A stretch of DNA of 7,871 nucleotides, taken from the NCBI GenBank assembly GCA_012031955.1, contig JAAURZ010000094.1, forward strand, positions 1-7,871, in the 5' to 3' direction. Below, piece after piece: positions 1 through 6,113 of this stretch. The DNA is from Bacteroidia bacterium. GTDB lineage: Bacteria > Bacteroidota > Bacteroidia > Cytophagales > Cyclobacteriaceae. Within the stretch, counting starts at the first letter, position 1. Each line of letters opens with the position of its first letter. A program made the translations under genes and the position numbers. The notes under the pieces were generated by a model. The model saw only the letters and a program-made list of their open reading frames with translations. It made no database searches and was not told the DNA's origin.

Positions 1-1
1 A

Positions 2-211
2 TCGCAGGCGCGTGTAGACTTCCAGACGCTATCCGGTTACAAAGGCGCCGATGTACTCAACTTTGGCGCCGAGACGGTGCCCTCTACGGCCCCCTATCAC
101 CCCGAAAACATCGGCGACTTCACGATACTCACATCCGATGCGTTGCCAAAGTTGGACGACGCCTGCAAGAAGCAGCTTTGGCAGGCACTCAAAGGAATGT
201 ATGGTGTTTGA
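2..211 (+). CDS. 3' end of an unrecognised gene (partial)
   Basis: A reading frame open from the left edge of the window ends at TGA 209-211 and encodes about 69 C-terminal residues. It includes the stretch ADVLNFGAETVPSTAPYHP and ends in a charged, helix-like tail (KLDDACKKQLWQALKGMYGV). No membrane segment, signal peptide or motif that I can assign is visible in this tail. The frame is accepted because it is open to the edge, its codon use resembles the downstream genes, and it stops just before a gene-free region carrying a promoter. It probably belongs to a separate upstream transcription unit. I do not recognise the family and propose no function. Confidence 0.6.
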   Translation, partial: SQARVDFQTLSGYKGADVLNFGAETVPSTAPYHPENIGDFTILTSDALPKLDDACKKQLWQALKGMYGV

Positions 212-327
212 GTGACGGAAGCAGTACCAACCGCCACTTGGTGCGATAGCCGGGTGTCTATTCCCACAGACCGGCAAAACCCCTACAGAGCAAAGACAAC
301 GAAACAAGGCGACGTCAAGCCTTCTTC

Positions 328-357
328 TTGTGTGTTTTGGGACTTCTACTATCTTTG
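328..357 (+). promoter_or_regulatory. Bacteroidota-type promoter of hppA
   Basis: A TTG at 328-330 is followed after exactly 19 bases by TATCTTTG at 350-357, a perfect match to the Bacteroidota -7 consensus TAnnTTTG. Spacing of about 19 bases between the -33 and -7 elements is what the primary sigma factor of this phylum prefers. Transcription should begin at roughly 362-366, giving an hppA leader of about 70 bases. The assignment rests on sequence only. Confidence 0.7.
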
Positions 358-367
358 CGGAACTTTT

Positions 368-409
368 AAAAACCGTCTTAATCAACTAGCCTGGTCGGTT
401 TTTGCCGAC
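368..409 (+). promoter_or_regulatory. hppA 5' leader with two mutually exclusive hairpins
   Basis: AAAAACCG (368-375) can pair perfectly with CGGTTTTT (396-403), an 8-bp stem around a 20-base loop. Alternatively GTCGG (394-398) pairs with CCGAC (405-409) around the loop TTTTTG. Both stems use bases 396-398, so only one can form at a time. The element starts almost at the predicted transcription start, in the untranslated leader. It could be an attenuator or a stability element, but no known riboswitch family is recognised and chance pairing is possible. Confidence 0.35.
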
Positions 410-435
410 ATTGTAATTTGAAAACTTTAATCATC

Positions 436-2732
436 ATGGAAAAAATTCTGTATTTGTTGCCCGCCTTGGGAGCGCTGGGAATCCTTTTCGTGATCTGGAA
501 GAGTGCCTGGATTAAAAAACAGGATGCCGGATCCGACAAAATGAAGAAAATTGCCAGCCACATTGCCGAGGGGGCTATGGCCTTCTTAAAAGCCGAGTAT
601 CGCGTGCTGGCCATTTTTGTGGCCTGCGTAGCGGTATTGCTGGGCGTTTCCGCCGATAGCGAAACCTCTTCGCCCCTGGTGGCCGTGTCCTTTGTACTTG
701 GCGCATTTACATCTGCCCTTGCCGGATTCATCGGCATGCGGGTAGCTACCAAAGCCAACGTGCGCACAACAAATGCAGCACGCACCAGCCTGGGCCGTGC
801 CCTGGAAGTTGCGTTTACCGGCGGCTCTGTAATGGGTATGGGCGTTGTGGGCCTCGGCGTACTGGGCCTCAGCACGTTGCTCATCACCTATTCCACAATC
901 TACCCTATTCACACACAGGCCGACTTGCTTAAAGTACTCACCATCATCACCGGCTTTTCTTTCGGAGCATCCTCTATCGCACTTTTTGCGCGCGTAGGCG
1001 GCGGCATATACACCAAGGCTGCCGATGTTGGCGCCGACCTCGTTGGCAAGGTGGAAGCCGGCATCCCTGAAGATCATCCGCTCAACCCCGCCACCATCGC
1101 CGACAACGTGGGCGACAACGTAGGTGACGTGGCCGGCATGGGTGCCGACCTGTTCGAGTCGTACGTGGGGTCAATCGTAGGCACCATGGTGCTTGGCGCT
1201 GCCTTCATGGTGCCGGGCTTTACCGACAACTTTGGCGGCTTGTCTGCCGTATTGCTGCCCCTCACACTGGCTGGTGTGGGTATTATCATGTCATTCATCG
1301 GTACATTCTTCGTAAAAGTGAAAGAAGGCGGAGACCCGCAGCGCGCGCTCAACATGGGCGAGTTCGCTTCTTCTATCATCATGATTATCGCATCGTATTT
1401 CATTATCAACTGGATGCTGCCGTCAGAATGGTGGTTCAAAGATCCGCTTTACACTTGGGAAGATCCCAACCTTGGCAACCACTACACGGCCATGGGCGTA
1501 TTCTGGGCCACCGTTATCGGCCTCGTGGGTGGCGTGCTTGTGGGGTTGATCACCGAGTACTACACCGGCATGGGTAAGAAGCCTGTGCTCTCCATCGTGC
1601 GACAGTCGTCTACAGGTGCGGCCACCAATATTATCGCCGGCCTTGGCGTCGGTATGATGTCGACTGCCCTTCCTATCCTCATCATCGCCGTGTCGATCAT
1701 CGGCGCATTTTATTTTGGCGGCCTCTATGGCATTGCCATTGCAGCCGTGGGTATGCTTTCCAATCTCGGTATTCAACTTGCTGTTGACGCTTACGGTCCG
1801 ATTTCAGACAACGCTGGCGGCATTGCCGAAATGGCCGAACTCCCAAAGGAAGTGCGTTCGCGCACCGACAAGTTGGACGCTGTGGGTAACACCACCGCCG
1901 CTATCGGCAAAGGCTTTGCAATCGCGTCCGCCGCGCTCACAGCGCTCGCGCTGTTCGGCGCGTTTATGACTACTGCACAAGTAAAGACCATCGATGTTTC
2001 GAAGGCCAACGTAATGGCAGGTCTTTTTTATAGGAGGCATGCTTCCCTTTTGTGTTCTCGGCGTTGGCAATGGGCGCAGTGGGCCGTGCCGCCATGTCGA
2101 TGATTGAAGAGGTGCGACGCCAGTTCAACAATATTCCTGCCTTGAAGGCGGCACTTGCGGTAATGAAGCGGAATGGCGACAAAAGCATCGAAGAATGGAG
2201 TGAGGAAGACAAAAAGACTTTCCATGAGGCCGACGGAAAAGCGGAGTATGGCAAGTGCGTCGAGATCTCGACGAAAGCTGCCATCCGCGAAATGGTGCTG
2301 CCCGGACTTATGGCCGTCGTTGCCCCCGTCCTCATCGCGTTTCTGCCCGGCTTCGGCGTAGAAGCGCTTGGCGGTATGCTCGCCGGCGTTACTGTGGCGG
2401 GCGTGCTTATGGCGATCTTCCAGTCCAACGCCGGTGGTGCGTGGGACAACGCCAAGAAGAGTTTCGAAGAAGGCGTCGAGATCAATGGACAAAAATATTA
2501 TAAGAAGTCCGAGCCTCACAAGGCGGCGGTTGTTGGCGACACAGTTGGCGATCCTTTCAAGGACACGTCGGGTCCGTCGCTCAACATCCTCCTAAAGCTG
2601 ATTTCTGTGGTGGCCCTGGTGATTGCACCGTTCCTGGCTCCAAAGGAACAGGCCGATACTTCACAGAAGGAGATGGAAAATGTGAAGGTGGAACTGGTGC
2701 AAAAAGTGGACGCACCGGTGGAAAAGCCATAA
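436..2732 (+). CDS. hppA: Membrane-bound ion-translocating pyrophosphatase (frame interrupted twice)
   Basis: The protein hydrolyses cytoplasmic pyrophosphate and uses the energy to pump H+ and/or Na+ across the inner membrane. ATG 436 is preferred over an in-frame TTG at 418 because it gives the usual short lead into the first membrane helix. Family motifs are clear: the acidic KAADVGAD segment (residues 194-201), the KVEAG segment beginning at K205, and the repeated [12 protein letters not shown] motif (223-234) that binds Mg-pyrophosphate. In GNTTAA, Ala488 sits where K+-independent enzymes carry lysine, and Gly follows at +3, so this looks like the K+-dependent subfamily. The ion pumped cannot be decided by eye. 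As given, the frame is broken by one extra T in run 2024-2029 and one in run 2048-2051. Dropping both restores the expected [18 protein letters not shown] and yields about 764 residues, a normal length. The conserved C-terminal part ([20 protein letters not shown]) is present in the third frame. Read literally, the product stops at 2103 without its last helices and would be inactive. It is a single-gene transcription unit with its own promoter and terminator. Confidence 0.93.
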
Positions 2733-2753
2733 AGACAATACAAACCAATGTTC

Positions 2754-2781
2754 AAAAAGCCCCCTGACAGGGGCTTTTTTT
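2754..2781 (+). terminator. Intrinsic terminator of hppA
   Basis: AAAAAGCCCC (2754-2763) pairs perfectly with GGGGCTTTTT (2770-2779) around the loop CTGACA, with the T run continuing to 2781. It begins 21 bases after the hppA stop codon. The A run on the left arm means it could also work on the opposite strand, but no gene converges on it here. Confidence 0.9.
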
Positions 2782-2791
2782 ATGAAGCCCT

Positions 2792-2819
2792 TGTTTAAAC
2801 ATACCAAAGTTTATAAACA
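2792..2819. promoter_or_regulatory. Twin palindromes upstream of the DUF2147 gene
   Basis: Two perfect 10-bp palindromes, TGTTTAAACA (2792-2801) and GTTTATAAAC (2809-2818), have centres 17 bases apart. The outer arms TGTTTA (2792-2797) and TAAACA (2814-2819) also form a perfect inverted repeat. Their position between a terminator and the next start codon fits an operator, but AT-rich DNA yields such palindromes easily. A poor -7-like box, TATTATTG, lies at 2827-2834 without a convincing -33 element, so the promoter of the next gene is not securely located. Confidence 0.3.
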
Positions 2820-2861
2820 GGTTTCGTATTATTGCTAAACGCATCACGCAATACCCAGGCA

Positions 2862-3300
2862 GTGAAGAATACCCCCAAACTTCTTGTATTTGTCGCACTT
2901 TTGTGGTCGCAAACTGCGCTGTCGCAAGGGTCGGTCGTGGGCAAATGGAAGACAGTAGACGACAGCAGCGGCGAGGAGAAATCCGTAGTGGAAATATTTG
3001 AGCGCGAGGGTAAGATTTTTGGCAAAATTGTCAGACTTTTTACAAAAAAAGGAGACGATCCGGATCCCGTATGCAACCAGTGCCCGGAAGATGACCCACG
3101 CCACAATCGAAAAGTCGTGGGCATGGAGATACTGGCCGGCATGTCTGCCGACAAGGGAGCGTATGCCGGAGGATTGATTTTGGACCCTGACAGCGGCAAT
3201 ATTTACCGTTGTCGCATTTGGTTGGAGGACGGTGAGCTGAAAGTGAGGGGCTATTGGGGGTCCCTTCTACCGGACTCAGACCTGGAAAAAGCTAAATTGA
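2862..3300 (+). CDS. Secreted DUF2147 family protein (frameshifted near the 3' end)
   Basis: A small exported protein of the DUF2147 family, a Bacteroidota and proteobacterial group of predicted periplasmic beta-rich proteins without an established biochemical role. GTG 2862 is chosen because translation from it begins directly with a signal peptide: basic start MKNTPK, a hydrophobic core (LLVFVALLW), and likely cleavage around residues 20-23 (ALSQ-GS). Family features follow: VVGKWKTVDD at the mature N-terminus, a CNQC pair (71-74), the KVVGMEIL strand (84-91), and IYRCRIWLEDGELKVRGY (114-131). As given, one extra G in run 3256-3260 shifts the frame and the raw ORF runs to TAA 3336-3338 with an atypical tail. 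Dropping one G gives YWGPFYRTQTWKKLN and a stop at 3298-3300, the family-typical ending and a normal 145 residues. No terminator separates it from the sigma-factor gene, so partial read-through is possible. Confidence 0.85.
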
Positions 3301-3342
3301 AAGAATCAGGCAATATTTTGTCGAAAAAACGATTTTAACGCC

Positions 3343-3359
3343 GTAACCCGTAAGGTTAC
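3343..3359. promoter_or_regulatory. Inverted repeat upstream of the ECF sigma gene
   Basis: GTAACC (3343-3348) and GGTTAC (3354-3359) form a perfect 6-bp inverted repeat around CGTAA, about 40 bases before the sigma-factor start. There is no T tract, so it is not an intrinsic terminator. ECF genes often control their own promoters and such promoters frequently include an AAC-type upstream box, so a regulatory role is plausible. It could equally be chance. Confidence 0.25.
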
Positions 3360-3397
3360 CAGCACCGCAAAGCATGGTATTTAGGTCGAGCTCAAGC

Positions 3398-3937
3398 ATG
3401 AACGAAAAAGAGATCTTTGAACGCATCTGTAAGGGCGACGAAAAGACCTTGGAGTTCTTGTACAAGAAGTACTATCGGATGATGACCAAGTTGGTGATCA
3501 CCAATAGCGGAACAGAAGATGAAGCGAGAGACATTTATCAGGACGCCCTCATCGTTTTTTGGCAAAAGGCCACCTCAGGCAACCTGGTGATGACCGCCAA
3601 AATCAGCACCTACATCTATAGCATTTGTCAGAATCTGTGGAGGAAGGAACTGGATCGCAAAAAGCGGCTTTCGAACGAAGAAAAAGATGTTTCCGTTTCT
3701 ATGGATACGGAAACGGAAGAACGAAACAAGATAGTAGCCCACTGCATTAACCAGTTGGGTGAAACCTGCAAGAAGGTCCTCATGTACTATTATTTTGAGG
3801 AAATGTCGATGCAGGACATAGCGGACAAGCTTGGCTTTGCCAATACAGACACCGCCAAAACGAAGAAGTATAAGTGTAAGAAGAAATTAGACGAGTTAGT
3901 TAAAACCCAATTTTCAGAGCGGGATTTTCTGGATTAG
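3398..3937 (+). CDS. ECF-type RNA polymerase sigma factor
   Basis: A sigma-70 family factor of the extracytoplasmic-function type, 179 residues from ATG 3398. An in-frame ATG at 3374 would add eight residues (MVFRSSSS) that fit the family poorly. Region sigma-2 spans about residues 15-88, including DEARDIYQDALIVFW (41-55, core polymerase binding) and the -10 recognition stretch with ISTYIYSICQNLWRKELDRK (69-88). Region sigma-4 spans about 113-168 and carries the helix-turn-helix around MSMQDIADKLGF (136-147), followed by the lysine-rich TAKTKKYKCKKKL typical of Bacteroidota members. The linker is acidic (DTETEE, 103-108). The gene is followed after only three bases by a membrane protein with anti-sigma features, so the two are surely co-transcribed and form a regulator pair. 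The genes it controls, and whether it controls itself, cannot be read from this window. Confidence 0.93.
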   Translation: MNEKEIFERICKGDEKTLEFLYKKYYRMMTKLVITNSGTEDEARDIYQDALIVFWQKATSGNLVMTAKISTYIYSICQNLWRKELDRKKRLSNEEKDVSVSMDTETEERNKIVAHCINQLGETCKKVLMYYYFEEMSMQDIADKLGFANTDTAKTKKYKCKKKLDELVKTQFSERDFLD

Positions 3938-3940
3938 ATC

Positions 3941-4906
3941 ATGGCATTAGAAAGAGACTTTGAATTACTAGACGACTATCTGTCGAACCGGCTAAGCGGG
4001 GAGGAAAGGACGGCGTTCGAGCGACAGATGGAATCGGATCCCGAACTTCAGCAGGAGTTCAGGACGCAACAGCAGTTGGTGGAAAGCATCCGCCAGCAGC
4101 GCACAGCAGCACTTAAGTCGTTCCTCAATAATATCCCCGTTACGGGCGCAACCGGTGGCCAGTCCGTCGGATTTGCGAAGGTTGCGTTATGGATCGTGGC
4201 TTCAGGGCTGGCGATCACCACCGGCTATTATTTGTACAAGATGAAGGGCGCGCAGCAGCAAGTGAGCACCACACAAGAAGTGCCCGCTGCCGATTCAGCC
4301 TCTTCAACTCCCGAGCAAACGCAGGCAGCTGAGCAACCGGCAACACAACCGGCCTCCACAGGCGAAGCGGAACAGGCGGTAGCCAACAACGCGACACCGC
4401 AAGAGGCCCAAGCAACCAAACCTGCCATCAAGCAAAAGGATCAGGTGCAAATGCCCAACGTAAGTCCGGCCCCGACCAACCAGCCAAAACTGGAAGTGTT
4501 CGACCCGACCAAAGAACTGAATCAGGAGAGCAACGACGGTGAGACATCGGCCGATGTGCCGCCTGTGGCAAAGAACGCTACAGTACAATTGGAGATTGAC
4601 AGCGACAACAAAAAGTACAACTTCCACTATCGCTTTAAAAACGAGAAACTGTTCCTCTACGGCTCCTTTGAAAAAGACCTCTACGAAATCATGGAGTTTT
4701 TCAGTGACGACAAGCGCACGATTTTCCTGTTTTACAACGCCAACTACTACCTGTTGGACGAATCTCAAACTAAAGTCACACCCCTTAAAGCCATTACCGA
4801 CCCTGCGCTCATAAAGAAATTGAAGGAGTATAGGGGAATTAATACAAAGCACCTGTGCAAAACCACGAAGCCCGGCATCAATGGTGCCGGGCTTCTTTTA
4901 TTTTAA
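3941..4906 (+). CDS. Putative membrane-anchored anti-sigma factor
   Basis: Translated three bases after the sigma factor, this is most likely its anti-sigma partner. Residues 1-55 form the cytoplasmic helical domain usual in such proteins (LLDDYLSNRLSGEERTAF, then the DPELQQEF segment), without the His/Cys zinc ligands of zinc-binding anti-sigma factors. One membrane helix lies at about 79-99 (VALWIVASGLAITTGYYLY). A Gln/Ala/Pro/Thr-rich, probably disordered linker spans about 104-200. The C-terminal domain (about 205-297) is rich in aromatic and charged residues (KYNFHYRFKNEKLFLYGSF) and I cannot assign it to a family; topology puts it outside the cytoplasm, where it could sense a signal. 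The end is suspect: the raw frame passes through the whole terminator hairpin and stops at TAA 4904-4906. One missing base near the G run 4833-4836 would put a stop at TAA 4840-4842, giving about 300 residues ending in KEYRGN. The partner role is inferred from position and architecture. Confidence 0.8.
   Translation: MALERDFELLDDYLSNRLSGEERTAFERQMESDPELQQEFRTQQQLVESIRQQRTAALKSFLNNIPVTGATGGQSVGFAKVALWIVASGLAITTGYYLYKMKGAQQQVSTTQEVPAADSASSTPEQTQAAEQPATQPASTGEAEQAVANNATPQEAQATKPAIKQKDQVQMPNVSPAPTNQPKLEVFDPTKELNQESNDGETSADVPPVAKNATVQLEIDSDNKKYNFHYRFKNEKLFLYGSFEKDLYEIMEFFSDDKRTIFLFYNANYYLLDESQTKVTPLKAITDPALIKKLKEYRGINTKHLCKTTKPGINGAGLLLF
4867..4904 (+). terminator. Strong intrinsic terminator after the sigma/anti-sigma pair
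   Basis: GAAGCCCGGCA (4867-4877) pairs perfectly over 11 bases with TGCCGGGCTTC (4885-4895) around a 7-base loop, followed by TTTTATTTT (4896-4904). This is a textbook terminator. It lies wholly inside the raw anti-sigma reading frame, which argues that the true stop codon of that gene is upstream. It separates the regulator pair from the ftsX operon. Confidence 0.92.
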
Positions 4907-4960
4907 CGAGCCCGCCCGCGCCTTCCGTGCGTGATCCCTTCACGGTCTGGATGTTTTACC

Positions 4961-4968
4961 TATATTTG
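4961..4968 (+). promoter_or_regulatory. Predicted -7 element of the ftsX operon promoter
   Basis: TATATTTG matches the Bacteroidota -7 consensus TAnnTTTG exactly. The expected -33 zone around 4936-4942 holds only a weak TTC (4939-4941), and an inverted repeat CCGTG/CACGG (4925-4929 with 4941-4945) overlaps it. The ftsX ATG begins only 11 bases after the box starts its last base, so the mRNA leader would be a few bases at most. It is the only good promoter between the terminator and ftsX, and it probably drives the genes through ribF. Confidence 0.6.
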
Positions 4969-4978
4969 AACCTTGATC

Positions 4979-5864
4979 ATGGAACAATCTGCTCGCAAGA
5001 AGAAACTTGGTGGATATCCAGCCATAGGCGTCGTCATCAGCACCTCGCTGGCCCTGTTTGTAATTGGGCTTTTCGGTCTCCTGCTCATCTACTCGCGCCA
5101 ACTGGAGCGCCTCGTGAGGGAAAATATACGCATGCAGGTGTACCTTAAATCAACCGTAACTGAAACACAGCGGCTTCAGGTAGAAAAACAAGCTGCTGTC
5201 GATGGACTTTGTTAATAAAGACGTGGGCCGTGGCGTCGCGTTCGTTTCGAAGGACGAGGCCGCCGAAAAGATGATCAAGGACACCGGCGAGGATTTCAAA
5301 GAGTTTATGGGTGAAAATCCGCTCAAAGATGCGTTCATGGTGAACATCGACCCAACGTATCATTCCAAAGAGCAAATGGAAAAAATCAAAAAAGAAATCC
5401 AGGCCATGACCGGCGTTTTTGAGGTGTCTTACATAGAAGGGTTGATCGAATCGATCAACAAGAATGTGACGAATATCGGTCTTATCCTCGTGGGGCTGGT
5501 CTGCCTCTTGTTGCTCACGGTTGTGCTGCTGATCAACAGCACGTTGAGGCTGGCGTTGTTTTCACAGCGGTTTCTTATCCGAAGCATGCAACTTGTAGGC
5601 GCCAGGAGCGGGTTTATACTGAGGCCATTCCTCGTGCGCTCGATTGGCTATGGCGTCTTGTCAGGCGTACTCGCGAGCGCTGCGCTATTCACCGCCACCC
5701 ATTATGCCGGGCAGGCCGTTGCCGACTTTTCAGAACTCTACGATCAAAATAAAATGATCATGCTCGCAGGCTCCCTGCTTGTGCTCGGGGCTTTTGTGGC
5801 ATTGCTCAGCACATTCTTCAGCATACGACGATACCTGAGAATGTCGCTCGATGAACTCTATTAA
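4979..5864 (+). CDS. ftsX: Cell division protein FtsX (frameshifted)
   Basis: The membrane subunit of the FtsEX complex, an ABC-transporter-like machine at the division site that relays ATP hydrolysis by FtsE to peptidoglycan hydrolases outside the membrane. After a basic N-terminus (MEQSARKKKL), helix 1 spans about residues 15-39. A periplasmic domain follows (about 40-160, including AFVSKDEAAEKMIKDTGEDF), then helix 2 (about 165-186), the conserved cytoplasmic segment LRLALFSQRFLIRSMQLVGA (189-208), and helices 3 and 4 (about 222-243 and 259-281). The frame breaks within the first part of the periplasmic domain: an extra A in run 5184-5188 sends translation to a stop at 5213-5215. Dropping one A gives LQVENKLLSMDFVNKD and a 294-residue protein, normal for the family. 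ATG 4979 is the only sensible start, right after a predicted promoter. ftsE is not in the window, which is common in this phylum. The next gene begins 24 bases after the stop. Confidence 0.92.
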
Positions 5865-5888
5865 TACTCCAGAAATTTATACCTGAAC

Positions 5889-6092
5889 ATGGAAAACAAA
5901 CTTCCTTTTGGCAAGCGGAACTATCAATGGATGGTCATCGGGCTCGTTGTGCTTGTTGCCGGCTTCATCATCATGTCTGTTGATGGCGAACCATACGGTT
6001 TCGGCGTGCTCGGACTTACCATCGGCCCCACCATAGTAATGGCTGGCTTCATTATCGAGATTGCGGCAATTCTTCGCAAGCCACAGAAATAA
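5889..6092 (+). CDS. DUF3098 small membrane protein
   Basis: A 67-residue protein with two membrane helices, at about residues 15-31 (MVIGLVVLVAGFIIMSV) and 38-60 (VLGLTIGPTIVMAGFIIEIAAIL). It starts with the family-typical LPFGKRNYQW and ends with a short basic tail (RKPQK). Both features, and its place between ftsX and uppP, match the DUF3098 family of Bacteroidota, whose function is unknown. The loop between the helices (DGEPYGFG) is short. The constant neighbourhood suggests a role linked to the division or wall-synthesis genes beside it, but this is inference from position only. ATG 5889 is the first start in frame. No separate promoter is convincing; TATACCTG just upstream matches the -7 consensus only partly. 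Confidence 0.85.
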   Translation: MENKLPFGKRNYQWMVIGLVVLVAGFIIMSVDGEPYGFGVLGLTIGPTIVMAGFIIEIAAILRKPQK

Positions 6093-6113
6093 CGGCCACT
6101 AAAAAAACACGCA

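Larger units (their letters stand above)
212..435 (+). other. Intergenic region upstream of hppA
   Basis: This gene-free stretch of 224 bases holds the hppA promoter (328-357) and leader (about 364-435). Between the upstream stop codon and the promoter there are only weak hairpins: ACCAA/TTGGT (226-230 with 238-242), and AAGGC/GCCTT (306-310 with 319-323) followed by a T-rich stretch that might be a poor terminator for the upstream gene. Open frames crossing the region on either strand look non-coding. Confidence 0.6.

Noticed and set aside
306..323. Hairpin AAGGC/GCCTT as terminator of the upstream gene
   Set aside because: The stem is only five base pairs and the following T-rich stretch is interrupted and overlaps the promoter. 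It is too weak to list as a terminator.
418..435. TTG start for hppA at 418
   Set aside because: It adds only MKTLII before the ATG at 436, which fits the family start and is the stronger codon.
378..1077. Antisense open frames opposite the start of hppA (378-887 and 586-1077)
   Set aside because: They are shadows of the conserved hppA reading frame, with low-complexity products and no recognisable motifs.
2024..2051. Programmed ribosomal frameshifting in hppA, suggested by the slippery-looking TTTTTTA at 2024-2030
   Set aside because: The heptamer is out of phase for -1 slippage: the zero-frame codons are CTT TTT TAT, and the required change is +1. A second, independent +1 shift is needed 22 bases later. 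I know of no such mechanism in this family.
2827..2834. TATTATTG as promoter of the DUF2147 gene
   Set aside because: It has one mismatch to the -7 consensus and no TTG at a suitable distance upstream, so it is mentioned only as a possibility.
2832..2861. TTG start for the DUF2147 gene at 2832
   Set aside because: It would place a polar ten-residue extension before the signal peptide. GTG 2862 begins the signal peptide directly.
3374..3397. Earlier ATG for the sigma factor at 3374
   Set aside because: The extra residues (MVFRSSSS) do not resemble sigma-2 N-termini, while MNEKEIFERI at 3398 does.
4304..4852. Long antisense open frame of 182 codons opposite the anti-sigma gene
   Set aside because: It lies wholly within a well-supported gene. 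Its valine/leucine/arginine-rich product mirrors the codon use of the forward strand, and it has no domain or promoter of its own.
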